Source: Halioglobus maricola (GTDB taxonomy: Bacteria; Pseudomonadota; Gammaproteobacteria; Pseudomonadales; Halieaceae). From it: a stretch of 64,000 nucleotides of DNA. A program made the translations under genes and the position numbers. Positions within the stretch are counted from its first letter, which is position 1. Each line of letters opens with the position of its first letter. The DNA is taken from contig NZ_CP036422.1 in NCBI RefSeq assembly GCF_009388985.1, positions 1,006,501-1,070,500 on the forward strand, in the 5' to 3' direction. The notes beneath the pieces are model-generated. The model searched no databases. It was not told the DNA's origin and saw nothing but the letters and a program-made list of their open reading frames with translations. Below, piece after piece: positions 29,112 to 38,187 of this stretch.

Positions 29112-30338
29112 ATGGCTGTAGGTAACGATCAGCTGCCAGAGCTGCTGCCTGTTCCGGGGCTGCGCCTGAGTACGGTGTCGGCGGGGATTAAAACGCCGGG
29201 GCGTAAAGACCTGGTGTTGATGGAACTCACAGCGGGCTCACACTGTGTGGGTGTGTTCACCCAGAACGCTTTCTGTGCGGCGCCAGTCACGGTAGCAAAG
29301 GCGCACCTGCAGGCCAGTGCTTCCCAGCCCGGCTATCTTCTTACCAATACAGGCAACGCTAACGCGGGAACCGGTGAGTCGGGCATAGCCGACGCCCGCG
29401 ATTGCTGCGCCTTCGTCGCTACTGCAGTCGATGTGAACGCATCGCAGGTGCTGCCGTTTTCAACCGGCGTCATCGGTGAGCCACTGCCTGTCGACAAAAT
29501 TAAAGCGGCTGTTCCCGCTGCTGTAACAAACCTTACCGAAGATGGCTGGGCCGCTGCCGCTGAGGGCATCCTCACGACAGATACGCGGCCTAAAGGACTA
29601 TCTGTTAGCTTTAACTGTGAGGGCAGGGATTACGTGGTCACCGGCATTGCCAAGGGAGCGGGCATGATCCGCCCCAATATGGCGACGATGCTGGGTTACA
29701 TTGCCACCGACGCCGCAGTGGCGCCCGGCTTGCTCCAGCAGCTTCTGGCTGACGCAACGAAAATTTCATTCAATCGCGTCTCTGTTGATGGTGATACCTC
29801 GACCAATGATGCCTGCGTGTTGGTGGCGACCGGGAAAGCGGGGAACGCGCTGGAATCCGATGCCAGCTCTCCTCTGGCGCTGGCGCTGCGCGACGCGGTG
29901 CAGGAGGTTTGTGTCGTTCTGGCTCAGGCGCTGGTGCGCGATGGAGAGGGCGCCAGCAAGTTTGTCACGGTGGCCGTAGAGAGTGGTGCCAGCGAGGAGG
30001 AGTGCCTGGATGTGGCGTTTACTATTGCCCATTCTCCACTGGTTAAGACCGCACTGTTTGCATCCGACCCCAACTGGGGGCGGTTGCTCGCCGCAATCGG
30101 TCGTGCAGGCGTGCCTGACCTCGACGTCGACCGCGTTGGGTTGTATCTCAACGGGGTGTTGATCGCCGAAAATGGATGTCGCGCTGCCAGCTACACTGAG
30201 GAACAGGGCGTAACCGCGATGGCGGAGGAAGAGATCGTGATCCGGGTTAGTCTGAATCGCGGAGACGCCGCTGCGAGCGTGTGGACCAGCGATTTTTCCT
30301 ATGACTATGTCCGGATTAACGCCGAGTATAGGACCTGA
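29112..30338 (+). CDS. argJ: Ornithine acetyltransferase / N-acetylglutamate synthase ArgJ
   Basis: Arginine biosynthesis enzyme that transfers acetyl from N-acetylornithine to glutamate and may also use acetyl-CoA. The 408-residue precursor autocleaves before a Thr nucleophile, here in NMATMLGY (around 29680-29700), and the KGAGMIRPN oxyanion/active region precedes it. Near the C-terminus SDPNWGRLLAAIGRAG is typical. ATG 29112 is chosen; an open frame extending back into secA has no family match. The mutT start follows the stop directly. Confidence 0.96.
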   Translation: MAVGNDQLPELLPVPGLRLSTVSAGIKTPGRKDLVLMELTAGSHCVGVFTQNAFCAAPVTVAKAHLQASASQPGYLLTNTGNANAGTGESGIADARDCCAFVATAVDVNASQVLPFSTGVIGEPLPVDKIKAAVPAAVTNLTEDGWAAAAEGILTTDTRPKGLSVSFNCEGRDYVVTGIAKGAGMIRPNMATMLGYIATDAAVAPGLLQQLLADATKISFNRVSVDGDTSTNDACVLVATGKAGNALESDASSPLALALRDAVQEVCVVLAQALVRDGEGASKFVTVAVESGASEEECLDVAFTIAHSPLVKTALFASDPNWGRLLAAIGRAGVPDLDVDRVGLYLNGVLIAENGCRAASYTEEQGVTAMAEEEIVIRVSLNRGDAAASVWTSDFSYDYVRINAEYRT

Positions 30339-30734
30339 ATGAGCGAGGTGCATGTGGCGGTCGGCGTCATTCTCGATGCGCAGAAAAACGTTCTCCTGAC
30401 GCGGCGAGCTGCCGACGCACATCAGGGCAGCCTGTGGGAGTTCCCTGGTGGAAAAGTTGAGGTCGGCGAGTCTGTTCCGCAGGCGCTGGCGCGGGAACTG
30501 CGCGAGGAACTTGGCATCGATGTTACTGCTTTTCAGCCACTGCTGGAAATTCGCCACGACTACGGTGACAAGGCCGTACTGCTCGATGTTTATATTGTTT
30601 CAGGCTTTGCCGGCGAGCCTCGCGGCCTGGAGCTTCAGCCCATGGTTTGGGTGGCGGCTGCGGAACTGGTGAATTATGAGTTTCCAGCGGCCAATGTCCC
30701 GATCGTTGAGGCGGTGCAGGCCTACCTGGCCTAG
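30339..30734 (+). CDS. mutT: 8-oxo-dGTP diphosphatase MutT (Nudix)
   Basis: Removes oxidised guanine nucleotides before they cause mutations. The 131-residue product has a complete Nudix box, GGKVEVGESVPQALARE continuing to REELGI (residues 37-60), preceded by SLWEFPGGK as in MutT. Starts immediately after the argJ stop with no gap, so translation is probably coupled. Convergent with coaE 12 bases downstream. Confidence 0.93.
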   Translation: MSEVHVAVGVILDAQKNVLLTRRAADAHQGSLWEFPGGKVEVGESVPQALARELREELGIDVTAFQPLLEIRHDYGDKAVLLDVYIVSGFAGEPRGLELQPMVWVAAAELVNYEFPAANVPIVEAVQAYLA

Positions 30735-30746
30735 AGGTTTTACCTG

Positions 30747-31349
30747 CTAGCTGAACTGGGTATCGATTCTGCCAAGAATTTCTTCGTGTAACGCCTTGAC
30801 CGCGTCGTCGAGTTCTTCAAGCGAACCCGAGTTGTCGATCACAAAATCAGCCTTCGCGAGGCGATCTTCGCGCGCCATTTGTGCAGCCATAATGCGTTTG
30901 ACCTGAGCTTCGTCATTGTCATCTCTGCTGATGGTGCGTGAAAGTTGCAGCGCTTCCGGAACATCCACGACCACGATGAAATCAGTGAGATCTTTCTGGC
31001 TGGACTCCAGCAGGAGAGGAGAGGCCAGAATCGCATAAGCAGAGGAAGCCGCGTCTAGTTGCTCGCGGATTTCCCGACCGATCAAGGGGTGCGTGAGTTG
31101 TTCGAGCCACAGCCGTTCAGCCTCATCGGCAAAGACAATTTTGCGCAGTGCTGCCCGGTCAAGATGGCCGTCTTCCAACAGGATTGAGATGCCATGCCGT
31201 TCGGCAATCGCTGTGAGTGCAGCGCTGCCCGGCTCGACCACGACTCTGGCAGCAAGGTCGGCATCAACCACGGTGATTCCGAGCTGTTCAAAGCGAGTGG
31301 TGACCGCAGATTTGCCGCTGCCGATACCGCCGGTGATGCCGACGATCAT
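30747..31349 (-). CDS. coaE: Dephospho-CoA kinase
   Basis: Last step of coenzyme A synthesis. The 200-residue P-loop kinase starts MIVGITGGIGSGKSAV (Walker A at residues 7-14), then VVDADLAAR and the LTHPLIG segment typical of CoaE. Four-base overlap with the pilD stop places it at the end of the pilBCD operon, as in Pseudomonas. Confidence 0.97.
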   Translation of the reverse strand: MIVGITGGIGSGKSAVTTRFEQLGITVVDADLAARVVVEPGSAALTAIAERHGISILLEDGHLDRAALRKIVFADEAERLWLEQLTHPLIGREIREQLDAASSAYAILASPLLLESSQKDLTDFIVVVDVPEALQLSRTISRDDNDEAQVKRIMAAQMAREDRLAKADFVIDNSGSLEELDDAVKALHEEILGRIDTQFS

Positions 31350-32209
31350 TGCGGCGGGATGCCAAAAAAATTGCTGTTGAGTGTGTCGCCTATGACCAGT
31401 GCCAACCAGCCTGCCGCCGCCAGATAGGGACCGAAGGGAATAGGTACCTCACGGCCACGATTGCGGGCAATGATCAAAGCTATGCCGACGATCGCGCCGA
31501 CAACAGATGATAGCAGGATGATCAGCGGCAGCATTTGCCAGCCGAGCCAGGCACCGAGAGCGGCGAGCAGTTTGAAGTCGCCATAGCCCATGCCCTCCTT
31601 GCCGGTCAAAAGCTTGAATATCCAGAATACGCTCCACAGGCAGAGATAGCCGCCCATCGCACCGATCACAGCGTCCTGAATCGAAACGAATGTCCCGAAC
31701 AGGTTGAACAGCAGGCCAAGCCACATCAGTGGCAGGGTTATATCATCCGGTAGTAGCTGGTGGTCGATGTCTATCATGGTCAGTGCGATCAGCGACCAGG
31801 TGAGTAGCATAGCTCCCAGTAGTGCGGGGGAAAGGGGCAAGAACCACGCAAGAGCGAGTGTCATCAGCCCGGTAACTAATTCAACGATGGGGTAGCGCGG
31901 TGAAATACTTACGCCACAATTGGCACAACGTCCACGTAGCAGGAGATAGCTGAGAACCGGTATATTTTGCCAGGGCTTGATGGCCGATTGGCAGGCAGGG
32001 CAATGAGAATTCGGCGTGGCCAGTGTGAGTTTGGGTTCTTCCTTCTCCTGCTCTACTTCTAAAAGCTCACAGCAATCCCGGCGCCAGCGCGATTCCATCA
32101 TGATGGGTAATCGGTGTATGACAACATTGAGAAAGCTGCCAACGATCAGCCCCAGCGCCATCAGAACGGTGTAAAGAAACCCCGGGTGCAGGGCGAAGAC
32201 TTCAGACAT
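31346..32209 (-). CDS. pilD: Prepilin peptidase / N-methyltransferase
   Basis: Inner-membrane aspartic protease that removes leader peptides from type IV prepilins and T2SS pseudopilins and methylates the new N-terminus. The 287 residues contain the zinc-type cysteine pairs HCPACQS and GRCANCGVS in the cytoplasmic loop, catalytic Asp motifs MIDIDHQLLPD and GYGDFKLLAALG, and about eight membrane helices. It would serve both PilA and the Gsp pseudopilins in this window. Confidence 0.97.
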   Translation of the reverse strand: MSEVFALHPGFLYTVLMALGLIVGSFLNVVIHRLPIMMESRWRRDCCELLEVEQEKEEPKLTLATPNSHCPACQSAIKPWQNIPVLSYLLLRGRCANCGVSISPRYPIVELVTGLMTLALAWFLPLSPALLGAMLLTWSLIALTMIDIDHQLLPDDITLPLMWLGLLFNLFGTFVSIQDAVIGAMGGYLCLWSVFWIFKLLTGKEGMGYGDFKLLAALGAWLGWQMLPLIILLSSVVGAIVGIALIIARNRGREVPIPFGPYLAAAGWLALVIGDTLNSNFFGIPPQ

Positions 32210-32254
32210 AGTGGCGCTGTTCCCGGAGCCGAATTGCGATTGAGTGGAGTGGCT

Positions 32255-33472
32255 TTAGATCACCGTACCCAGCATGAAGATGGGCAGATACATAGCGACC
32301 AGAAGTCCGCCCACCAGTACACCCAGTATTGACATGATCATGGGTTCCAGTAGTGCACTGAGGTTGTCGACGGCGTTATCTACAGCTTCCTCATAGTGAT
32401 CGGCTACCTTGTCGAGCATTTCGTCCAGAGAACCCGACTCCTCGCCGATGGACACCATCTGCAAGAGCAGATTGGGGAACAGGCCAGTGGTCTTGATCGA
32501 CGCATAAAGCGTGGTACCTGTGGTCACATCGTCCTTGATCTGGCGAATGGCCTTGGCATAGATGGCATTACCTGCGGCACCTGCGGTAGATTCCAGTGCA
32601 TCTACCAGCGGAACACCGGCGGCGAAGGTTGTCGACAATGTTCGCGCAAAGCGGGCGATGATCGCATCGTGAACAATGCCACCAATAATGGGCATCTTGA
32701 GCATTACCTTGTCGAGGAACTCAGCAAATTTCACCGATCGGAATTTGGCTTCCCTGAAGCCGAAGAATGCTGCGATTGATATGAGGAGGAAGATAAACCA
32801 CCACTCTTGTACAACCTCGGAAATATTGAGCACAAAGAGGGTGAATGCCGGCAGATCGGATCCGAATCCACGGAAGGTTTCTGCGAAAGTCGGCACAACT
32901 TTCACCAGCAGCACCACGGTGACGATAACTGCGACAGCGATTACCGCCAGCGGGTAAGTCATCGCCTTTTTGATTTTGCGCTTTAGGGCCTCGCTTTTTT
33001 CCTTGTACGTTGCAACCCTGGCCAGCATGACCTCCAGGGTGCCGGATTCTTCACCGGAAGCGACCAGGCTGCAATAGAGGTCGTCGAAGTGGCGGGGGTA
33101 TTTTTCCAGTGCAGGCGCCAGGCCGGAGCCTGAGGCCACATCGTTCTTGATGGCGTTGATCATGTCGCGCATGGTCTCTTTCTCGGAGCCGTCGGCCACG
33201 ATCTCGAAGCTCTGCACGAGGGGCACACCTGCTTTCATCATTGTTGCCAGCTGGCGGGTAAAGGTGGCAATGTCCTCGGGCTTGATCGGTTTGCCCTTGC
33301 CGCCAAACAGAGGTTTGGGTTTTTTCTTAACCGATTTTGGCACGACACCCTGGCGGCGCAACTGCGCCTTGGCCATCGCCTGGCTGGACGCATTGATCTC
33401 GCCCTTGGTGGTGCGGCCGTTTTTATCGGTGCCTGCCCAAATATATAAATCGTTTCCAGTTGCTGTTGCCAT
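32255..33472 (-). CDS. pilC: Type IV pilus inner-membrane platform protein PilC
   Basis: Polytopic GspF-family protein on which the PilB/PilT motors act. The 405 residues contain two T2SSF domains, each with the FTRQLATMMKAGVPLVQSFE-type signature (second copy FARTLSTTFAAGVPLVDALE), and three transmembrane segments near 175-200, 225-245 and 380-400. Lies 30 bases after pilB. Confidence 0.97.
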   Translation of the reverse strand: MATATGNDLYIWAGTDKNGRTTKGEINASSQAMAKAQLRRQGVVPKSVKKKPKPLFGGKGKPIKPEDIATFTRQLATMMKAGVPLVQSFEIVADGSEKETMRDMINAIKNDVASGSGLAPALEKYPRHFDDLYCSLVASGEESGTLEVMLARVATYKEKSEALKRKIKKAMTYPLAVIAVAVIVTVVLLVKVVPTFAETFRGFGSDLPAFTLFVLNISEVVQEWWFIFLLISIAAFFGFREAKFRSVKFAEFLDKVMLKMPIIGGIVHDAIIARFARTLSTTFAAGVPLVDALESTAGAAGNAIYAKAIRQIKDDVTTGTTLYASIKTTGLFPNLLLQMVSIGEESGSLDEMLDKVADHYEEAVDNAVDNLSALLEPMIMSILGVLVGGLLVAMYLPIFMLGTVI

Positions 33473-33502
33473 GTGGTAACGCCTCTTCCCCTAGTCTTGT
33501 TA

Positions 33503-35218
33503 TTAATCCACCGTGATCCGGTTGGCTTCTTCCAGGCTGATAAAGCCTTGCGCTACCTTGCGCAGGGCTGACACGCGAAGAGTATTAAACCCTTCCTCGC
33601 TGGCCTGGTCCTGGATTTGAAGTGAATTCCCTTCTTCCATGATGATCCGCGCGATCGCAGGAGTGATTCTTACGACCTCGTATACGCCGACACGGCCTTT
33701 GTAGCCGTCCTGGCAAATGCTACAGCCCACCGCTTTCTTGATGGTGGCTCCCGACAACATTGCGTCGGTAAAACCCTGTTTGATCAGTACATCATGAGGT
33801 ACGTCATCGGCGGGTTCTGCGCACTCCTTGCACAGCCGGCGCGCCAGTCGCTGGGCAATAATCAGATCGACAGATGTCGCGACGTTAAACGCCGGCACGC
33901 CCATGTTCAACATACGGGTGACGGTCTCGGCCGCGCTATTGGTGTGCAACGTGGAGAGTACCAGGTGACCCGTCTGGGCTGCCTTAATGGCTATCTCCGC
34001 CGTTTCCAGATCGCGAATCTCACCTACCATGATGATGTCCGGATCCTGACGCAGGAAAGAACGCAATGCCTCGGCGAAATTAAGGCCAACTTTGGGGTTT
34101 ACATGAACCTGGTTGATACCCTCGAGGTTGATCTCCACGGGATCTTCCGCGGTGGAAATATTGCGCTCTGCGGTGTTCAGAATATTGAGGCCGGTATACA
34201 GCGATACGGTTTTACCCGAACCAGTGGGGCCTGTGACCAGAATCATGCCCTGAGGCTGATTCAAGGCCTTCAGATACATCTGTTTCTGTTCGTCCTCATA
34301 GCCAAGCGCATCAATACCCAACTGGGCGCTGGTGGGGTCGAGGATACGCAGTACGATCTTTTCACCGAACAGCGTCGGCAGGGTGTTAACACGGAAGTCG
34401 ATGGCCCGATTGCGCGACAGTTTCATCTGGATGCGCCCGTCCTGGGGCACTCGCCGCTCGGAAATGTCCATCTGCGACATGACTTTGAGGCGCGCTGCGA
34501 GGCGGTGCGACAGGTTGCGTGGTGGCTTGACCATCTCGCGCAATACGCCGTCGGTGCGAAAACGCACTCTGTAGCTGTTCTCGTAGGGCTCGAAGTGAAT
34601 ATCCGAAGCGCCCTGTTTGATGGCGTCGATCAGAACCTTGTTGACGAAACGTACGATGGGGGTTTCATCGAGATCACTGCCTTCGTCGTCATCACTGCTC
34701 TCGCCGGTTGAGACGTCGATACCCTCAAGATCGGCGGAATCCAAATCGTCCAGGCCATCGGACAGGGAGTCCTGCATTTCGACCCAGCTAGAGATCATCT
34801 TGCTGAGGGTTTGCTCCTCCAGCAGGACCGCGTCGGTGTTGACCCCGGTGTGGAATTTGATTTCGTCCAGCGCGGCCAGGTTGGTCGGGTCGGAGACAGC
34901 AATGAACAGGCGGTTGCCGCGGCGATAAAGTGGCAGGGCGTGGTGTTTGGTGACGAGCTCGACATCTACCAGGCCAACCGGAATGTTGGCTGTGTCGAAG
35001 CACTCGGTGTCAAACTGTGGGACACCGAATTCCTGGGATGCCACCTCAGCGAGGCGGTGCCCATCTACATTTTGTTTTTCGACCAGGAATTGCACAAAGT
35101 GCATCTGTTCCATAGATGCACTGCGCTGGGCCTCTGCCGCTGCCTCGGCGGATATCATCCCCTCGGCGACAAGCCGGCCCGCAAGGCCACTCAGTTGCCC
35201 GATGGCTTTGTCGTTCAT
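33503..35218 (-). CDS. pilB: Type IV pilus assembly ATPase PilB
   Basis: Hexameric extension motor. The 571 residues comprise an N-terminal MshEN-like domain (residues about 1-150; such domains can bind c-di-GMP), an acidic linker, and the ATPase with Walker A GPTGSGKT, the Asp box, Walker B and His boxes (LSTLHTNSAAETVTRM). A zinc tetracysteine motif is present (CKEC and CSIC). First gene of the pilB-pilC-pilD-coaE group, divergent from pilA. Confidence 0.97.
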   Translation of the reverse strand: MNDKAIGQLSGLAGRLVAEGMISAEAAAEAQRSASMEQMHFVQFLVEKQNVDGHRLAEVASQEFGVPQFDTECFDTANIPVGLVDVELVTKHHALPLYRRGNRLFIAVSDPTNLAALDEIKFHTGVNTDAVLLEEQTLSKMISSWVEMQDSLSDGLDDLDSADLEGIDVSTGESSDDDEGSDLDETPIVRFVNKVLIDAIKQGASDIHFEPYENSYRVRFRTDGVLREMVKPPRNLSHRLAARLKVMSQMDISERRVPQDGRIQMKLSRNRAIDFRVNTLPTLFGEKIVLRILDPTSAQLGIDALGYEDEQKQMYLKALNQPQGMILVTGPTGSGKTVSLYTGLNILNTAERNISTAEDPVEINLEGINQVHVNPKVGLNFAEALRSFLRQDPDIIMVGEIRDLETAEIAIKAAQTGHLVLSTLHTNSAAETVTRMLNMGVPAFNVATSVDLIIAQRLARRLCKECAEPADDVPHDVLIKQGFTDAMLSGATIKKAVGCSICQDGYKGRVGVYEVVRITPAIARIIMEEGNSLQIQDQASEEGFNTLRVSALRKVAQGFISLEEANRITVD

Positions 35219-35400
35219 CTGCTCTGGATCCCTTTAGCAGGAGTGACTGTAGCTTCTTTATAAGCGCTGATTTCCCTTCAGTATAACCATGGGTTGAGGG
35301 ACCTCCTAGCCTTGAGCGGGTATAAGTGGAGAATTTTGGAGTGAATATGACACTGTTCACAGACTGGGGAGACGCCAAGAGGGTTAGTGAGCAGCAGGAA

Positions 35401-35425
35401 GTGACAAAAATTGTCACAAAATGTC
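35401..35425. promoter_or_regulatory. Candidate PilR upstream activating sites for pilA
   Basis: The inverted repeat GTGAC-N7-GTCAC (35401-35417) contains one TGTC (35412) and a second TGTC follows 10 bases on (35422). PilR of Pseudomonas aeruginosa binds sites ending in [C/G]TGTC upstream of the pilA sigma-54 promoter. The distance to the -24 element is about 115 bases, suitable for an enhancer. Confidence 0.45.
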
Positions 35426-35536
35426 GACTGTTGTGATTTGGGCGTTTAGCTTGGGCCACCCTCTCCCGGAGTGGTGTCGGGCCTAAGTTTCTGTATTTAT
35501 TGCGTAAATGAAAATTTTATTGGTATTTTGTCAGAA

Positions 35537-35553
35537 TTGGCTCGTTTACTGCA
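35537..35553 (+). promoter_or_regulatory. Sigma-54 (RpoN) promoter of pilA
   Basis: TTGGCTCGTTTACTGCA closely matches the consensus TTGGCACG-N4-TTGCA, with the invariant GG (35539-35540) and GC (35551-35552) exactly ten bases apart. Transcription would start near 35564, leaving an untranslated leader of about 80 bases before pilA. Confidence 0.78.
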
Positions 35554-35645
35554 GCACATTTATGGCACCTTGGAGTCCGTGAGCATTTTGCTGTGACTCA
35601 CGGCGCTGTAACCATAATCTAGATTCTCGAATGGAGTAGGGAAAC

Positions 35646-36131
35646 ATGAACATTCAAAAGAAAGCTCAACAGGGTTTTACCTTGATCGAACTGATGATCG
35701 TCATCGCGATCATCGGTATTCTGGCTGCCATCGCGCTGCCTGCCTACCAGGATTACACTATCCGCGCCAAGATGTCTGAGCCTATGGCTTATATGTCCGA
35801 GCTGAAGACCAGTATCACTGAATATTACTCAGCGACTGGTCGTCTGCCAACCGATGACGCCCAAGCGGGTGTTGGCGATGCTCCCAGAACGGATATCACC
35901 GACACAGTATCTTACGATGCGACCAATGCCCCACTGATCTATGCGAACGTTGTGGGTTCAGTATTCCCTGACGGCAATGCGAGATACTTTGTACTTTCCG
36001 GTGTCACCGTTGGCGCTGAGCGTGAGATTCGCTGGACTTGCAAGCCTTTTGCTGCCACTCCTCCTGGTGGCGCAGCGAGCAATGACTTCCAAAGCGACAC
36101 TAACTGGCTGCCAGCTACCTGCCGTGGCTAA
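35646..36131 (+). CDS. pilA: Type IV major pilin PilA
   Basis: Main structural subunit of type IV pili. The 161-residue prepilin has a short positive leader ([10 protein letters not shown]) cut by PilD before Phe, then the hydrophobic N-helix [20 protein letters not shown] with Glu5. The C-terminal disulfide loop is likely between the Cys of WTCKP and that of PATCRG. AGGGA ribosome site. Abundant Ser/Thr in the globular part gives possible O-glycan sites; the C-terminus is Gly, not the terminal Ser used by TfpO-type modification. Followed by its own terminator. Confidence 0.96.
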   Translation: MNIQKKAQQGFTLIELMIVIAIIGILAAIALPAYQDYTIRAKMSEPMAYMSELKTSITEYYSATGRLPTDDAQAGVGDAPRTDITDTVSYDATNAPLIYANVVGSVFPDGNARYFVLSGVTVGAEREIRWTCKPFAATPPGGAASNDFQSDTNWLPATCRG

Positions 36132-36150
36132 TTAGCCGTCTGGTACTGAA

Positions 36151-36176
36151 AAGCCCGGCATTAGCCGGGCTTTTTT
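36151..36176 (+). terminator. Intrinsic terminator of pilA
   Basis: Perfect 9-bp stem AAGCCCGGC / GCCGGGCTT, loop ATTA, followed by six T residues. It implies that pilA is mostly monocistronic and that the downstream glycosyltransferase genes are expressed by read-through or from their own promoter. Confidence 0.93.
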
Positions 36177-36224
36177 GTATCTGCATCAAAAAACTGTGGC
36201 ATCATCCGCTATCAGCCTCACCGT

Positions 36225-38186
36225 TTGCCCGATCTGAATTTGAGTCGATATATCCGTTCGCTTCCTTACGCAGCGCTCTTTGCGATGCTCCTGCTCGGCC
36301 TTGGGATCTATTGCCATGGCAGCGGGGACTATTGGTTGTACGATGACCACCCGAATCTGGTCAACAATCCCGACCTGCAGTTAGATGGCAGCGAGTTGGA
36401 TGATTGGCGCACAGCAGCGCTCAGTTCAGGTTCAGGGCCGCTCCGCCGTCCAGTCGCGATGATCAGCTTCGCTGCGAACGCAGTCGTCAGCGGAGAGCTT
36501 GACGCCCCGATTCTTAAAATGACCAATGTTGTGATACACGCATTGGCTGTGCTTGCGCTGTGGGGCTTCTTCTCTACTCTGTTGCGTTACTTCCGAAGCT
36601 CCGGAAACAGGGAGTGGGCGCCATGGTTGGCCCTTGCTGCCGCCGTCGCCTGGGGTTTACACCCTCTGCATGTCTCAACCGTTCTCTACCCGGTGCAGCG
36701 GATGGCACAGCTCTCTGCGCTGTTTGTGATCACGGGTCTCTGGTTGTTTGCCTATTACCGCAATCGCTGGTCAGAATCCGGGGGCACTCCAGGCGAAGTG
36801 ATAGCAGCCGCGCTGTGGCTTGGGCTGATTACAGCTTGTGCCGTGCTATCAAAAGAAAATGGCATTCTGTTACTTTGGATGATGGCTGCGCTCGAATTTG
36901 CTGTCTATCGCGGCCGGTGGCGGGGGCACGATCTTCCCTGGTTGCGCAGGTGCGCAGCGACGGCAGTAGTGGTTCCTGCGCTGGTACTTTTAGCGGTTTT
37001 TGCTGTGGCCCCGGATTGGCTTGTGTCTCGCTACAGCATGCGCGAGTTTGACCTGTATGAACGAGTGCAGACGCAATTGCGCCTCCTGTGGATCTATCTG
37101 AGATGGTTGCTGCTCCCTGATATTACTCAGTACGGACTTCATCACGATGCCATTACCTGGTCTCGCACACTGTTCAATCCGGTGACGACGGTATTGGCGT
37201 TGCTGGCCTGGGTTGGCATGCTTCTCACAGCCCTGTGGAAGCGACGCGAGCATCCGCTGTTTTTACTGGCGGTCTTGTTTTATCTGGTGGGTCACAGCAT
37301 GGAGTCTTCTGTTTGGCCTTTGCTGATGGTTTTCGAGCACCGCAACTATCTGCCGGGCATTGGCGTATATCTGGCGTTGATGATTGGCCTCGTTGGAGCA
37401 TTGCAAAGGAGTCAAGCAAAGCATCCTGTGCTCCCCATATTGTTTCTTCCGCTTGTTCTGCTCGCGATGCTTGCGCTGCGAGTGAACACGTGGTCTTCCC
37501 AGGATGGCCTGGGTGAAGCTGGGGTTCGACATCATCCTGATTCATCGCTCTCGCATTATGTCTATGCCAATGACCAGTTACGCGATGCTGAATCGGGCGC
37601 GGCATACGCTGAGCATGTCGAGGCTGTGACGCTCGCACGCTATCACTTCGAGCAGGCTTCGCGGCTGGATCCACGCGACCTCGGTGCGCTGGTAACACTG
37701 CATCAGTTGGATTCCACGTATTTTTCCGGCTTGGCGAATAGAACCGACTGGCTGGCAAAAATAGAGCAGATCCTGATCGCAGCGCCACTCAGTAAAAAAG
37801 ACGCTGCGGCATTGGAGAACCTTATGTCGTGTCTTGGCGACGACGGTTGCGCAGGGGGTGAGGTGGCCTATCGGAGGGTTTCCGATCTACTCGCTTCGCG
37901 CTTTCCACGATGGAGTCAGCGCTACGTGCTGGAGCATGTTTACGCGACCAAGTCGCAGGTGTCGGCTGTGGACCGTATTCCGATCTTGCAGGCAGGTTTG
38001 GCGCAGCACCCCGGGCATGTGACGCTGCTCCACAAAGCGCTTGCAGACGCTGTGGAAATCGGTGATATGGGTCTGGTTTATGATCTTGCTCTGCAGTTGT
38101 ACCAGGCCGACCCTATGCGTTACCAGCTGTCGCGTATGACGACGCTATTTCCTGCCACTGTGCGTTTAGAGCATCGGGGGAACTGA
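36225..38186 (+). CDS. TMTC-like GT-C membrane glycosyltransferase with C-terminal repeat domain (copy 1)
   Basis: Predicted polytopic membrane protein of 653 residues with about ten hydrophobic helices and a soluble C-terminal third. I recognise the layout of eukaryotic TMTC O-mannosyltransferases: a double acidic motif in the first periplasmic loop (YDDHPNLVNNPDL, Asp40-Asp41), a GPLRRPVAM stretch, the HPLHVSTVLYPVQRMAQLSA block, LSKENGI, and EHRNYLPGIG near the end of the membrane part. The C-terminal part (from about 430) is helical and TPR-like. It likely transfers a sugar from a polyprenyl-phosphate donor to an exported acceptor, perhaps PilA. The start is weak: TTG 36225, alternative TTG 36240, no clear ribosome site. 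Function is inference. Confidence 0.75.
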   Translation: MPDLNLSRYIRSLPYAALFAMLLLGLGIYCHGSGDYWLYDDHPNLVNNPDLQLDGSELDDWRTAALSSGSGPLRRPVAMISFAANAVVSGELDAPILKMTNVVIHALAVLALWGFFSTLLRYFRSSGNREWAPWLALAAAVAWGLHPLHVSTVLYPVQRMAQLSALFVITGLWLFAYYRNRWSESGGTPGEVIAAALWLGLITACAVLSKENGILLLWMMAALEFAVYRGRWRGHDLPWLRRCAATAVVVPALVLLAVFAVAPDWLVSRYSMREFDLYERVQTQLRLLWIYLRWLLLPDITQYGLHHDAITWSRTLFNPVTTVLALLAWVGMLLTALWKRREHPLFLLAVLFYLVGHSMESSVWPLLMVFEHRNYLPGIGVYLALMIGLVGALQRSQAKHPVLPILFLPLVLLAMLALRVNTWSSQDGLGEAGVRHHPDSSLSHYVYANDQLRDAESGAAYAEHVEAVTLARYHFEQASRLDPRDLGALVTLHQLDSTYFSGLANRTDWLAKIEQILIAAPLSKKDAAALENLMSCLGDDGCAGGEVAYRRVSDLLASRFPRWSQRYVLEHVYATKSQVSAVDRIPILQAGLAQHPGHVTLLHKALADAVEIGDMGLVYDLALQLYQADPMRYQLSRMTTLFPATVRLEHRGN

Positions 38187-38187
38187 G

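Larger units (their letters stand above)
35219..35645. other. pilB-pilA divergent intergenic region
   Basis: This 427-base gap has no credible gene. It holds the pilA sigma-54 promoter and candidate PilR sites (separate entries) and must also contain the pilB promoter on the minus strand, for which I see no confident -10/-35. Its right half is AT-rich, and a short frame on the minus strand extending pilB upstream is not supported by family length. Confidence 0.6.

Noticed and set aside
35563-35580. TGGCACCTTGGAG upstream of pilA as the sigma-54 promoter
   Set aside because: The required GC ten bases after GG is missing; the site at 35537-35553 fits the consensus much better.
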